Notes under the pieces: generated by a model
Database searches by the model: none
What the model was told of the DNA's origin: nothing
Seen by the model: the letters and a program-made list of their open reading frames with translations, nothing else
Part shown: positions 26,320 through 35,638 of the stretch, one piece after another
Layout of the letters: every line of letters begins with the position of its first letter
How positions within the stretch are numbered: the first letter of the stretch is position 1
DNA from: Amphritea atlantica
GTDB lineage: Bacteria; Pseudomonadota; Gammaproteobacteria; Pseudomonadales; Balneatricaceae
Direction: 5' to 3'
NCBI GenBank assembly: GCA_024397875.1
Contig: CP073344.1
Span: forward strand, 2,843,001 to 2,907,000
Length of the DNA: 64,000 bases
Position numbers and translations under genes: made by a program

Positions 26320-27645
26320 ATGAACGCCGAATACGAACACCTTATCCATATAAAAACCCATGAGGAACTGGCGCTGTACGAACTAATTCCGGATGCGGTC
26401 TGGATCTTCGATCTGGATAAGCATGGATGGTGGTGGGGAAACCAGCCCGCACTGGAATTCTGGGGCCTCAGTCATCTGGATGAGCTGATCAACAAGGATC
26501 TCTCCGGTGATACCCAGGGTGCCCGGGACCGGACAGCTCAGACCTTTGAGCTGGCGGCCAAAAACGGCCTGACCATTGACCCCTGGACCACTTACCCCGA
26601 CGGCAAACCCAAAACGCTCTATATGCGACATCGCGCGGTACTGGTCGGGCCTGAGCGCCACCGGGCGCTCATCGCCTATATCAACGAGGAGGTGAATCTG
26701 GGCGAAACACCGGAAAACCTGCTGCTTGTTGAAGCGATGCGTTATACCACTGTTTTGGTAACCAGTTTTACCTTCGACGGTGAGGTGGTAGTCGAAAACC
26801 CCGCGGCAACCGAAGCCTACAAGCATATTTATCCACAACAACTGCCGGATGACCAGTCAGCCTTCAGTGCCCGCTTCGCCGACCCGGAAGAGGGACACTC
26901 CCGCCTGCAACAAGCGATCAGGGATAAAGGTGGCCGCTGGACCCACATGATGCGCACCAGCGAAGGCTTACGACAGCATACACTCGATATTCGCATCACC
27001 CGCCACCCGCTGAGTGGTGATTTCCTGATCCTGATGACAGAATACGATGTAACGCAGCTGTATGACGCACTGGATGAGGCCCGGAATTCGCAGGAAGAAC
27101 TGCGTAAAATGGCCCACTATGATGCGGTCACAGGCCTCCCCTCGCTAAATTTTTTATTGCAGCATGCCCCCAACTATCTGGCCAAGGCGGAACGCTGCCG
27201 GCAACAGCTGGCGGTGATGTTTATCGATCTCGATGGCTTTAAAGCCATCAATGACACATGGGGTCACGATGTGGGCGACCAGGTATTGCTGGAAATCGCC
27301 CAGCGTTTATCCGGCATATTACGCGAGGCAGATCAGGTCGCCCGTATCGGCGGGGATGAATTTATTATCCTGGTGGATGATATCCATAATGAAAACAGTG
27401 TAACAACGGTATCTGAAAAGATCATTCATCAGCTGGAAGACAGAATCACCGTTAAAGACCCTGCTGGCCCTAACGTTCAGGTGGAGGTCAGTGCCAGTAT
27501 CGGTATCGCCCTCTTTCCTGATCACGGCAGTAACCTCGAACAACTGATAAAAGTTGCCGATAAAGCGATGTATCGCGTCAAAAACAGCGGTAAGGGTGAT
27601 TACTATCTTGAAAACAGCGCTGACAATAAGCTCAATGAAAAGTAG
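26320..27645 (+). CDS. PAS-GGDEF diguanylate cyclase
   Basis: A 441-residue soluble protein with no membrane helix. Two PAS-like regions (about residues 18-125 and 140-245) precede a GGDEF domain beginning AHYDAVTGLPSL. The catalytic GGDEF is at 344-348 and an inhibitory READ (RxxD) site is at 335-338. There is no EAL domain. LIPDAVWIFDLDKHGWWWGN is an unusual tryptophan-rich PAS entry. The ATG at 26320 is chosen over the TTG just before it. It should synthesise c-di-GMP under a cytosolic signal sensed by PAS; the signal is unknown. Confidence 0.88.
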   Translation: MNAEYEHLIHIKTHEELALYELIPDAVWIFDLDKHGWWWGNQPALEFWGLSHLDELINKDLSGDTQGARDRTAQTFELAAKNGLTIDPWTTYPDGKPKTLYMRHRAVLVGPERHRALIAYINEEVNLGETPENLLLVEAMRYTTVLVTSFTFDGEVVVENPAATEAYKHIYPQQLPDDQSAFSARFADPEEGHSRLQQAIRDKGGRWTHMMRTSEGLRQHTLDIRITRHPLSGDFLILMTEYDVTQLYDALDEARNSQEELRKMAHYDAVTGLPSLNFLLQHAPNYLAKAERCRQQLAVMFIDLDGFKAINDTWGHDVGDQVLLEIAQRLSGILREADQVARIGGDEFIILVDDIHNENSVTTVSEKIIHQLEDRITVKDPAGPNVQVEVSASIGIALFPDHGSNLEQLIKVADKAMYRVKNSGKGDYYLENSADNKLNEK

Positions 27646-27714
27646 TCCACACCCGTGCGGACGCAGCGCATCCTGGAGCACGAATTTCTCAGCTTATCCA
27701 ACCTGAGACAGGCT

Positions 27715-28722
27715 TTAATCCGTCATCTCTCCACACAGGTTGCGGCCCATCATCTCTCTGACCCTCTGCACTGTTTGCGTCGCTATCAGATAGTGCAGTT
27801 TGGTAAACGCAGCTTCCAGCGTCAGATCATTGCCCGGTATCACGCCGATCCGGTTGAGTGTTGCCCCGGTCGCATAAGCGCCCTGGATGACCGGGCCTTG
27901 CTGACACTGTGTGACATTGACAATAAGCACACCCCGTTTCACAGCGTCTTCCAGTTCCGCCATCAGTGCACGGTTGGCATCTGGCGGATTACCCGCACCG
28001 TAGGTATGCAGGATAACCCCTTTAAGATCCTTGTGGTTTAAGATTTCAGCAGCGATACGGGCCGATATTCCAGGGTAGACAGGTAATACAGCCACCGCTT
28101 CAGGGTTAAAGGCTGGCACAGTGAAATCTGCCTGGCCTGCTTGCAGCAGGTGTCCGCTATACAGTTCAATATTGATACCCGCCTGCCCCAGCCAGCCTGC
28201 GTTGGGCGAATCAAAAGCAGCTAAGCCGGTCGTGTTAACTTTACGGCTACGATTACCCCGCAGCAGACGACCATTAAAGCAGATACATACTTCCGGAATA
28301 TCGTAACCACCAGCAAACATCAGGGATGTCAGCAGGTTATCCTTCGCGTCATTACGCAGCTCTGATAAAGGAATCTGCGAACCGGTGACAATCACCGGTT
28401 TATCCATCCCCTGAAAGATAAAGGAGAGCATCGAGGCGGTATAGGCCATGGTGTCAGTGCCATGTAACACAATGAAACCATCGTACAACGGCCAGTGTTG
28501 CTGAATGATCCCGGCCAGCTCCGTCCAGTGATGCGGCTGCAGATTGGCACTGTCAATCAACTGCCCGAGCTCAAGCACATCAAATTCCGGCAACTGACCG
28601 GTATTACCATTCAGCTGCTCCCGCACCCGCTGCTCAAAGCCGGAAACCGGAACATAGCCATTTGCTGAAGCCTGCATCCCGATGGTGCCGCCCGCATAGA
28701 TGATCAATATTTTTCGTTTCAT
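27715..28722 (-). CDS. ansA: Type I (cytosolic) L-asparaginase
   Basis: A 335-residue asparaginase without a signal peptide. The two catalytic threonines lie in IIYAGGTIGM (residue ~12) and VLHGTDTMAYTA (near 85), followed by VTGSQIPLSELRNDA; this is the AnsA layout. ATG 28722 is favoured by family length, but ATG 28731 is equally open. It hydrolyses Asn to Asp and ammonia. It lies 54-63 bp downstream of pyrC with a hairpin between. Confidence 0.9.
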   Translation of the reverse strand: MKRKILIIYAGGTIGMQASANGYVPVSGFEQRVREQLNGNTGQLPEFDVLELGQLIDSANLQPHHWTELAGIIQQHWPLYDGFIVLHGTDTMAYTASMLSFIFQGMDKPVIVTGSQIPLSELRNDAKDNLLTSLMFAGGYDIPEVCICFNGRLLRGNRSRKVNTTGLAAFDSPNAGWLGQAGINIELYSGHLLQAGQADFTVPAFNPEAVAVLPVYPGISARIAAEILNHKDLKGVILHTYGAGNPPDANRALMAELEDAVKRGVLIVNVTQCQQGPVIQGAYATGATLNRIGVIPGNDLTLEAAFTKLHYLIATQTVQRVREMMGRNLCGEMTD

Positions 28723-28751
28723 AAGACCCATTAAACACTGACTGAGCGATA

Positions 28752-28779
28752 TAAAAAAGCCCGGATAATTCCAGGCTTA
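28752..28779 (-). terminator. Terminator-like hairpin after pyrC
   Basis: AAGCCCGGA and TTCCAGGCTT form a stem with one C-A mismatch, with an A6 run to the left (T-tract on the minus strand). It lies shortly past the pyrC stop and before ansA, so readthrough may be partial. Confidence 0.6.
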
Positions 28780-28785
28780 ATCCGC

Positions 28786-29820
28786 TTATCCCTGCAATTT
28801 CCAACTAACGTTGTGTCCGGCAAAAAACGGCACAATCGGACGACCATCGGGCAACGTAATCTCTTCAGGCAGCGTCCACTCTTCACGCACCAGCGTAATG
28901 GTGCCCTCATTGCGCGGCAGGCCATAAAAATCAGCGCCGTAATGGCTGGCAAAACCTTCCAGTTTATCCAGCGCACCCAGTTCCTCAAATACATGTGCAT
29001 AGAGCTCAATAGCGCTCCAGGCACTGTAACAGCCAGCACAGCCACAGGCGTTCTCTTTCGCTTCTTTGGCGTGAGGCGCCGAGTCTGTACCCAGGAAAAA
29101 TTTGCGCGAACCGGATTGAACCATCTGACGTAAAACAGCCTGATGGGTATTTCGCTTCAGTACCGGCAGACAAAAATTATGTGGCCGTACGCCGCCCACC
29201 AGCAGGTCATTACGGTTTAACAGCAGATGCTGCGGTGTGATGGTCGCAGCCACATTATCAGACGCATCCTGGACAAAATGCGCCGCATCGGCGGTCGTAA
29301 TATGCTCGAATACGATTTTCAGCTGCGGGAAGCGCTCGACAATTTTGCTCATCTTCTGATCGATAAACTCTTTTTCCCGATCGAATATATCAACGTGATG
29401 ATCGGTGACTTCACCATGAACCAGCAGCAGCATGCCCTGTTCTGCCATCACTTCAAACAGCGGATAGATCGCTTCCAGATCAGTCACAGCGGCTGCCGAA
29501 TTAGTGGTCGCGCCCGCAGGATAAAGTTTTGCCGCAACCACGCCCGCCGCTTTCGCATCGATAATATCCTGTCCACTGGTCGCATTCGTCAGAAACAGAG
29601 TCATCAGCGGTTCAAAGGATGAGCCGGCCGGACGCGCATCCAGAATCCGTGATTTATAGGCCAACGCCATGGCTGCATTAACCACCGGCGGTACCAGATT
29701 TGGCATCACAATAGCCCGTTGAAAACAGCGGGCTGTGGCCGGAACAGTTTCCGAGAGCATATCGCCGTCACGAAAGTGCAGGTGCCAGTCATCAGGAGTA
29801 CGGATGGTCAGGGTTGTCAT
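28786..29820 (-). CDS. pyrC: Dihydroorotase
   Basis: A 344-residue amidohydrolase close to the 348-residue E. coli Pyr[14 protein letters not shown] carries the HxH zinc site, [18 protein letters not shown] and [10 protein letters not shown] supply further ligands, and [16 protein letters not shown] carries the catalytic Asp and flexible-loop partner. It closes carbamoyl-aspartate to dihydroorotate in pyrimidine synthesis. It has its own promoter region opposite hsp20. Confidence 0.94.
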   Translation of the reverse strand: MTTLTIRTPDDWHLHFRDGDMLSETVPATARCFQRAIVMPNLVPPVVNAAMALAYKSRILDARPAGSSFEPLMTLFLTNATSGQDIIDAKAAGVVAAKLYPAGATTNSAAAVTDLEAIYPLFEVMAEQGMLLLVHGEVTDHHVDIFDREKEFIDQKMSKIVERFPQLKIVFEHITTADAAHFVQDASDNVAATITPQHLLLNRNDLLVGGVRPHNFCLPVLKRNTHQAVLRQMVQSGSRKFFLGTDSAPHAKEAKENACGCAGCYSAWSAIELYAHVFEELGALDKLEGFASHYGADFYGLPRNEGTITLVREEWTLPEEITLPDGRPIVPFFAGHNVSWKLQG

Positions 29821-29929
29821 AGAGCAGGAATCCTAAGCGCAGAGAGTATTTAATCCGCACATTATACCGGTGCCGGAGCAGTGCGAAAAGCAAGCAACTG
29901 CTTTTCACCTGCTATCATGAAAAAACAGA

Positions 29930-29958
29930 CTTGAAAACTCGCCTTGCTATCCCAATTT
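29930..29958 (+). promoter_or_regulatory. Sigma-32 (heat-shock) promoter
   Basis: CTTGAAA (29930-29936) and CCCAATTT (29951-29958) are separated by 14 nt, matching the RpoH consensus CTTGAAA-N11-16-CCCATnT almost exactly. It is about 90 bp upstream of the hsp20 start. Confidence 0.8.
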
Positions 29959-29965
29959 TTAAAAT

Positions 29966-30048
29966 TGCCGGAGGTTGCTTCTAGCGGAGGACCGTCCGGA
30001 GCCTATATTGATTTATTTTATATCGCTTCTACCGGAGGATATCTTATG
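29966..30048 (+). promoter_or_regulatory. ROSE-like RNA thermometer in the hsp20 leader
   Basis: The ribosome site GGAGGATAT (30034-30042) pairs with ATATC-CTTC (30020-30029), leaving the G at 30025 bulged. This is the ROSE arrangement, with a UCGCU motif opposite the Shine-Dalgarno, and the loop is TACC. A near copy of the motif (TTGCTTCTAGCGGAGGA, 29975-29991; 15 of 17 matching) lies 48 bp upstream inside a CCGGA/TCCGG-closed hairpin. Masking of the ribosome site at low temperature is the expected effect. Confidence 0.75.
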
Positions 30049-30522
30049 AACACAATTGACCTGACACCACTCTATCGCAACAGCATTGGCTTCGACCGGC
30101 TGGCCTCACTTCTGGATAGTACCCTGAGCAGCAGCTCAGTGCGTTCCGGCTATCCACCCTATAATATCGAAGCGCTGGACGAAAACAGATACATCATTCT
30201 GCTGGCAGTAGCTGGCTTTGAAAAATCAGATATTGATATCTCAGTCGAGCGGGATGTGCTGATCGTCCGGGGCTCGAAGCCGGATGAGGACAAGCGCAAA
30301 TATCTTTATCAGGGGATAGCGCTGCGCAATTTCGAGCGTAAATTTGACCTTGCCGAGCATATTGAGGTCAGTGGTGCCGAAATGAGGAACGGTCTGCTGA
30401 AAATCTCGCTGGTTAAGGAGATACCTGAGGCGATGAAGCCCAAAGAGATCCCCATTACAGATGCCGACGCAGAGCAGAAAGCGCTGAATCATCAACCCGA
30501 GGCAATGGATCAGGCGCATTAA
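30046..30522 (+). CDS. Small heat-shock protein (Hsp20/IbpA family)
   Basis: A 158-residue alpha-crystallin protein. PLYRNSIGFDRLASLLD is the IbpA-like N-terminus, the beta-sandwich runs from about residue 38 to 128 (AGFEKSDIDIS near 56, GIALRNFERKFDLAEHIEV near 90), and KPKEIPIT contains the C-terminal I-x-I motif for oligomer assembly. It binds unfolding proteins without ATP. The ATG at 30046 follows GGAGG. A sigma-32 promoter and RNA thermometer give both transcriptional and translational heat control. The open frame upstream of this ATG is leader, not protein. Confidence 0.93.
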   Translation: MNTIDLTPLYRNSIGFDRLASLLDSTLSSSSVRSGYPPYNIEALDENRYIILLAVAGFEKSDIDISVERDVLIVRGSKPDEDKRKYLYQGIALRNFERKFDLAEHIEVSGAEMRNGLLKISLVKEIPEAMKPKEIPITDADAEQKALNHQPEAMDQAH

Positions 30523-30535
30523 CCGTTAATATAAC

Positions 30536-30562
30536 CTCAGCTCCCCCTCAGGGGGCGCTGAG
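30536..30562 (+). other. Strong stem-loop between hsp20 and degQ
   Basis: CTCAGC-CCCCC pairs with GGGGG-GCTGAG around TCA (arms 30536-30547 and 30551-30562, one T/C mismatch). There is no T-tract after it. It could stabilise the hsp20 mRNA end or reduce readthrough into the protease gene. Confidence 0.6.
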
Positions 30563-30594
30563 CCGGGCCCGAACAAGCCCAACGGAAATTGACT

Positions 30595-31962
30595 ATGCTA
30601 AACCGTTTAACACCAATAATGCTTTTACTCAGTTGCCTGATGCTGAGTCAGACCACATCCGCCAATCTTCCGGTGACAGTGCCTGATGAGGGACCATTGC
30701 CATCCCTTGCTCCGATGCTGGAAAAAATTAACCCGGCTGTGGTGAATATTGCCACCTATTCCACCAAGATAAACCGTTATAACCCGCTTCTGAATGACCC
30801 TTTTTTCCGCCGTTTTTTTAACATCCCCGATGAGCAGTTTCAGCAGTATCAACAACCGGAAAGAAAACAGCAGAGTGCCGGCTCCGGGGTCATACTCAAT
30901 GCAGCCGATGGCATCGTTGTGACAAATTATCATGTTATCAAAGGCTCTGATGAGGTTCAGGTGAGCCTGATTGATGGCCGCAGCTTTGCCGCAGAGATTG
31001 TTGGCTCCGATCCGGAGCTGGACATCGCAACACTGAAAATCAGGGCAGATGGTTTATCTGAAATAAAAGTTGCTGACTCATCCAGACTCAGAGTTGGCGA
31101 CTTCGTTGTTGCCATAGGCAACCCCTTTGGACTCGGACAGACCGTCACTACCGGCATAGTCAGTGCACTCGGCCGCAGCGGTCTGGGCATAGAGGGATAT
31201 GAAAACTTTATCCAGACCGATGCATCGATCAATCCGGGCAACTCTGGCGGGGCGTTGGTCAACCTCAGGGGGGAACTGGTGGGTATCAACACCGCTATCA
31301 TCGCCCCTGCCGGGGGTAATGTAGGAATAGGCTTCGCCATTCCGGCCAACATGGTGAACGCCAGCATGCATCAGTTGCTGGCCTATGGTGAGGTAAAACG
31401 GGGGGATATTGGCATCGCGGTGCAGGACATTACCCCGGCATTATCGGAAGCGTTCGATCTGAGAAATGGACAACGGGGGGTATTAATTACTCAGGTAGAT
31501 GAGCGCTCTCCGGCCGCTGCAGCGGGCATTGAACCTGGCGATATCATTACTCAGATCAATGGCGTGAAAACAGTATCAGCTGCCCACTTTCGCAGCCTGA
31601 TATCGATGACAGCGATCGATGATATGCTCAGGATGGGCATCCTGCGCCATAATAAAACACTGGAGATCGGTGTCAGGGTGGCTGCCAGAGAAGATATCTC
31701 CTACAGCGGTAAAAGTCTTCACCCACTACTGGAAGGTGCGCAATTCGAAAACAACCCGCAAGGCGGCGTGGTGGTCACGGGGTTAAAACCTAACTCCCGT
31801 GCAGCGTATAACGGTATCCGTCCGGACGATATTATCGTCAGCGCTAACCGGGTTACCGTTCATGATGTTGACACCCTGCGACATGCGCTGAGTAAAGACC
31901 GCTCCTCAGTACTGCTGAAAATAATCAGAGATAATTTATCGCTGTATCTGGTGATCCGCTAA
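30595..31962 (+). CDS. degQ: Periplasmic serine protease, DegQ/DegP type
   Basis: A 455-residue HtrA protease with a signal peptide (MLLLSCLMLSQTTSA). The triad is His113 (TNYHVIKG), Asp143 (ELDIATLKI) and Ser217 (NPGNSGGAL). Two PDZ domains follow, at about 255-345 and 365-455. Two PDZ domains and a soluble periplasmic form fit DegQ/DegP and exclude DegS. It degrades misfolded envelope proteins. It lies 72 bp after hsp20, a setting consistent with stress control, but the hairpin between them suggests separate transcription. Confidence 0.9.
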   Translation: MLNRLTPIMLLLSCLMLSQTTSANLPVTVPDEGPLPSLAPMLEKINPAVVNIATYSTKINRYNPLLNDPFFRRFFNIPDEQFQQYQQPERKQQSAGSGVILNAADGIVVTNYHVIKGSDEVQVSLIDGRSFAAEIVGSDPELDIATLKIRADGLSEIKVADSSRLRVGDFVVAIGNPFGLGQTVTTGIVSALGRSGLGIEGYENFIQTDASINPGNSGGALVNLRGELVGINTAIIAPAGGNVGIGFAIPANMVNASMHQLLAYGEVKRGDIGIAVQDITPALSEAFDLRNGQRGVLITQVDERSPAAAAGIEPGDIITQINGVKTVSAAHFRSLISMTAIDDMLRMGILRHNKTLEIGVRVAAREDISYSGKSLHPLLEGAQFENNPQGGVVVTGLKPNSRAAYNGIRPDDIIVSANRVTVHDVDTLRHALSKDRSSVLLKIIRDNLSLYLVIR

Positions 31963-32001
31963 GTAAACCGGAGCAACGTGAACCTTAAGTTATGCCTACC
32001 A

Positions 32002-32277
32002 TTACTGCCCGCAAGCAGACTGAAACAACTTTAGTTTAGCAGCACGGGGGAGCGCTTTGATCTGTGCTTCCCGTTTGCATGCGTCTGAACGACTGTCACA
32101 GGATTCCCGATATACCAGGCTGACGGGACGCCGCACCCGGGTGTATTTTGCACCCAGCCGATTACTCTGGTTATGTTCATTAGTCCGTCGTTCGGTGTCG
32201 GTTGTCACGCCGGTATAGAGTGTGCCGTCAGCGCAGCGCAGGATGTATACATACCAGCAGGAAGACAGGGATGACAT
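32002..32277 (-). CDS. GIY-YIG domain protein (YhbQ/UPF0213 family)
   Basis: A 91-residue single GIY-YIG nuclease domain: WYVYILRCADGTLYTGVTTD contains the (G/W)YVYIL and YTG signatures, RRTNEHNQ follows with the conserved Arg, and the metal-binding Glu lies in RREAQIKALPRAAKLKL-like context. E. coli YhbQ has weak DNase activity. Its start touches the stop of the alpha/beta hydrolase gene, so the two are cotranscribed leftward. Confidence 0.88.
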   Translation of the reverse strand: MSSLSSCWYVYILRCADGTLYTGVTTDTERRTNEHNQSNRLGAKYTRVRRPVSLVYRESCDSRSDACKREAQIKALPRAAKLKLFQSACGQ

Positions 32278-33125
32278 CAGCTAAAAACCAGCTTGCTCAT
32301 ATCCAGGTTAACCCCGTCAATTGACGCCAGAAAATCTACCAGTATCGCATTAACCTGATCGGGTTGTTCCAGAGTCAGCATGTGACCGGCATTTTCAAAC
32401 ACCGTTAACTGACTTCCCGGCATCTGATCATGCATCGCCTGGGTCTGTGTCAGTGAATAGGCGGCATCCTCTTCACCGGCAATGATCAAAGCCGGACAGC
32501 GAACTGAGGCGACCTCATCCAGCAGCGACTGACGCTGAAACAAAACCCTGCCCATACTGGCTAAACCACTCATCTGCTCAGGCGTGAGAAACATCAGATC
32601 AAAGCGAAAGGTTTCCATCAATGCAGGATAGAGCGCCTGAGCCTGCGCACTAAAATTGATCTGCACCAGACCATCGAGCTGTTCGGGAATGAGTTCCGCT
32701 TGCGATTCAACCGCATTAATCAATTGCAGATACTCTGCCCTTGTTGAAGCGGTTTCATTGTCCAGACTACATGAGATCAGTGTCAGGCTGGCAACCTCGT
32801 CCGGGTACTTCATTGCCAACAATGCTCCCCAGAGACCGCCTGTAGACATTCCCACTATGCTATACCGATCGATATTAAGGTGCTGCATCAACTGATGGTG
32901 ATCTTCAGCAAGGCGCTCAATACTGAGGTCGCCTTCACTGACGGTCTGTGACTGTCCATGAGACCAGAGATCCGGCACTATACAGCGAAAATGCTCTGAC
33001 AAGAACTGCAGCTGAGGTCTCCAGACACGACTATCCCAGAGAAAACCATGCCCCAGAAGGAGAGGAGCCCCCTCCCCCTGATCGAGATAATGCATCTCCT
33101 GGCCATTGATAATGCAACTGGGCAT
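32277..33125 (-). CDS. Alpha/beta hydrolase
   Basis: A 282-residue alpha/beta hydrolase. LLGHGFLWDSRVW is the oxyanion HG motif, GMSTGGLWGALLAMKYP carries the nucleophile Ser near residue 94, IIAGEEDAAYS the acid, and FENAGHMLTLEQPD the catalytic His. It resembles the esterase/3-oxoadipate enol-lactonase-like branch (LGHG and NAGHML), but with no aromatic ring-cleavage neighbours the substrate is open. It overlaps the GIY-YIG gene by one base. Confidence 0.85.
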   Translation of the reverse strand: MPSCIINGQEMHYLDQGEGAPLLLGHGFLWDSRVWRPQLQFLSEHFRCIVPDLWSHGQSQTVSEGDLSIERLAEDHHQLMQHLNIDRYSIVGMSTGGLWGALLAMKYPDEVASLTLISCSLDNETASTRAEYLQLINAVESQAELIPEQLDGLVQINFSAQAQALYPALMETFRFDLMFLTPEQMSGLASMGRVLFQRQSLLDEVASVRCPALIIAGEEDAAYSLTQTQAMHDQMPGSQLTVFENAGHMLTLEQPDQVNAILVDFLASIDGVNLDMSKLVFS

Positions 33126-33398
33126 AGCGTTTCCTTATCCAGATAAAGGCTATCAAAACGTCTGACAAATCAAAGCTCAATATAAATAAAGCGCTGTGAC
33201 AACAAAAGCATCGCCCTGCTCAAAAAGCATAAGTAATACTCAAAACAGGTAACATAAAGCTTATCGGGGCCACCCAGCACTTTATCCGACTCAGGCCGTT
33301 TGTCCGTTCTCATTTGCAGTACTCCATCTTTGAAATAAAGATAGCGTGTTGCGTTGACTCATTGAACCCACAGCCAAAAGCGGACATGTCTGGGACTT

Positions 33399-34295
33399 TC
33401 AAACCTCAAGAATCTGTGAGCATTTTTCTCTTAGCATTTCTCTAAATGCAATAACCCCAGGAGTAACTTGTTTTCTATTAGGGCATAGTAAATAAAGCTC
33501 AACTGGTGGTGATTTAAAATCATCGAAAAGTTGCACTAATCGTCCTTTATCAAGATCTGAAGAGATATCTAGTAAAGACCTGTATGCGATCCCTTTTCCT
33601 TCTACTGCCCACCGCCTGACTATATCTGTGTCATTACTTACCCGATTACTCCTGACTTTTACCCTGACATTTTCTGATTCCTTTTGATACTCCCAGTAAT
33701 GAAACAGACGTCCATCCAGTCTGTATAGCAGGCAGTTATGCTTACTTAATTCGCCTGGATGAGAGGGTGTACCATTATTTTCTATATAGGAAGGAGCGGC
33801 ACAGGTGATTCTTTTTATCGTTGCTATATGGAAAGCCACCATAGAGGAGTCTTCGGGCTTTCCGTATCTCAGGGCAACATCAACCTGGTCTAGAAAGAAG
33901 TTGGAGAGGGAATCACTAACATTCAGATCAATGGATAGAGATGGATAAATATCCATCATCTCATTCACCCAGTGAAATAAAAGGTTACGACCCAAGTCTG
34001 ATGGCGCTGAAAACCTCAGCTCTCCAGTAACATTGTCCTTAGTTTCATGTGCGGAAACTTGACCCTGCTCTAAAGACTCCAATGCCCTGCGGCAATGATA
34101 AAGAAACTTTTCTCCTTGCGTAGTAATCCTCAACTGCCTGGTGGTTCTTATAAAGAGCTGTATATCAAGCCGCTTCTCCAACCGCTTTAGCGCTGAGCTT
34201 GCAGCTGCTGTAGTTATGCCAATCTGTTTGGCTGACTCGGTAATGCTGCCAGTTTCGGCAATCCGAATGAATAAGCTCAGATCTGATGTATTCAT
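33399..34295 (-). CDS. LysR-family regulator
   Basis: A 298-residue LysR protein. The N-terminal HTH spans residues 1-60 (LSLFIRIAETGSITESAKQIG and SSALKRLEKRL in the recognition helix), followed by the substrate-binding domain from residue ~90. It is divergent from the flavin oxidoreductase gene across 140 bp and very likely controls it. Base composition is visibly more AT-rich than in the flanking blocks. Confidence 0.92.
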   Translation of the reverse strand: MNTSDLSLFIRIAETGSITESAKQIGITTAAASSALKRLEKRLDIQLFIRTTRQLRITTQGEKFLYHCRRALESLEQGQVSAHETKDNVTGELRFSAPSDLGRNLLFHWVNEMMDIYPSLSIDLNVSDSLSNFFLDQVDVALRYGKPEDSSMVAFHIATIKRITCAAPSYIENNGTPSHPGELSKHNCLLYRLDGRLFHYWEYQKESENVRVKVRSNRVSNDTDIVRRWAVEGKGIAYRSLLDISSDLDKGRLVQLFDDFKSPPVELYLLCPNRKQVTPGVIAFREMLREKCSQILEV

Positions 34296-34435
34296 TATTA
34301 AAATATATTTAAGAGTGTTTGTAATAATAGCCTGTTTTTAGTTTATAAAATATTGAGAATAATGTCTGCAAACCGTTTGTTACTAACTAGAACATCAACT
34401 CGAAAGCGCTTGGCTTTTGCATTGGAGAAGACTCT

Positions 34436-35638
34436 ATGATCCGACAAGAGAACAACAACCTGCATCTGAGTCACCCTCTGGAACTACCTTGTGGAGCGAT
34501 TCTAAAAAACAGAATCATAAAATCAGCCATGTCCGACTCCCTTGCTGATGGAGAAGGCAACCCAACAGAGGCACAGATACGTCTTTATGAAAGATGGGCT
34601 GAAGGTGGAGCAGCATTATCAATTATAGGTGAAGTTCAGGGTGATCCGCGTTTTCCTGAAAAGCCAGGCAATCTGGTTCTGGATAATCACTCAGATCTGA
34701 TGAAACTATCCTCTCTGGCAAGAAGAGCCTCGATAGAAAAAGCTCACATTTGGCCTCAGGTTGGCCATGGAGGTGCACTGTCGTACTCCCTAATCAGCCA
34801 CCCTAAAGGCCCCTCTGCTCTAAATATTAGAGGCCTGCAATGCGCAGGAATGACTATATCTGAAATTAAAAAACTACCTGATTTCTATATAAAATCTGCA
34901 GAGTTGGCTAAAGAGGTCGGGTTTACTGGTGTTCAGATTCATGCTGGTCATGGTTTCTTACTGAGCCAGTTTTTATCTCCATTATTTAATCGACGGCGTG
35001 ATCAGTATGGCGGCTCCATTGAGGCCAGGTGTCGTATCGTTGTTGAGGTAATTAACAAAGTCCGAGATGCTGTAGGTCCATCATTCCCCATTGGAATTAA
35101 GATTAACTCTTCAGATCAACTGGAAGGTGGCTTAACCCAGGAAGACGCATTAGAAGCCCTTCAAATCCTGGATAAAACATCAATTGATTTAATAGAATTT
35201 AGTGGAGGTACCTATTTTCCTGGTGCAGCATCCAGTTCTGATAGCTCATCAGAAGGCCCGTATTTTGTTGATTTTTGCCAGAAAGCTCAGCTGGTTACCA
35301 GTGTACCCCTGGTTGCTACAGGCGGATTTAAGAAACGTTCGGATGCGCTTGATGCACTGGCTAGTGGTGACGTTGATATAGTTGGTATTGCACGAGCAAT
35401 GATTTTGAACCCTTCACTTGCGAACGACTGGTTGACTAATCGAGCAGGAGACCCGGTATTCCCTCGCTTTGAATCACCACCTCCAGGAGGAATAACCGCA
35501 TGGTACACAATGCTATTAACCGCTTTGGGCACTGATGATGAGAAAAGCTTCTCTCTGGATCTGACTTCAGCTATCCAACAATATGAAGAGCGTGACGAAC
35601 AGCGTTGTGAAAAATGGAGAAGAAGGTTTCAGGTTTAG
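34436..35638 (+). CDS. Old Yellow Enzyme-family NADH:flavin oxidoreductase
   Basis: A 400-residue FMN TIM-barrel protein. LKNRIIKSAMSDSLAD is the N-terminal FMN region, WPQVGHGG follows, IHAGHGFLLSQFLSP carries the His/His substrate pair region, and FNRRRDQYGGSIEARCR is the family signature. VPLVATGGFKKRSDALDAL binds the FMN phosphate. It should reduce activated C=C bonds (enones and similar). It is divergent from a LysR gene that is likely its regulator. Codon use is AT-shifted, as in lysR, suggesting later acquisition of both. Confidence 0.9.
   Translation: MIRQENNNLHLSHPLELPCGAILKNRIIKSAMSDSLADGEGNPTEAQIRLYERWAEGGAALSIIGEVQGDPRFPEKPGNLVLDNHSDLMKLSSLARRASIEKAHIWPQVGHGGALSYSLISHPKGPSALNIRGLQCAGMTISEIKKLPDFYIKSAELAKEVGFTGVQIHAGHGFLLSQFLSPLFNRRRDQYGGSIEARCRIVVEVINKVRDAVGPSFPIGIKINSSDQLEGGLTQEDALEALQILDKTSIDLIEFSGGTYFPGAASSSDSSSEGPYFVDFCQKAQLVTSVPLVATGGFKKRSDALDALASGDVDIVGIARAMILNPSLANDWLTNRAGDPVFPRFESPPPGGITAWYTMLLTALGTDDEKSFSLDLTSAIQQYEERDEQRCEKWRRRFQV

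Noticed and set aside
29944..30045. N-terminal extension of Hsp20 by 34 residues
   Set aside because: The stretch is the sigma-32 leader with the thermometer hairpin; the ATG at 30046 has GGAGG and matches the family start.
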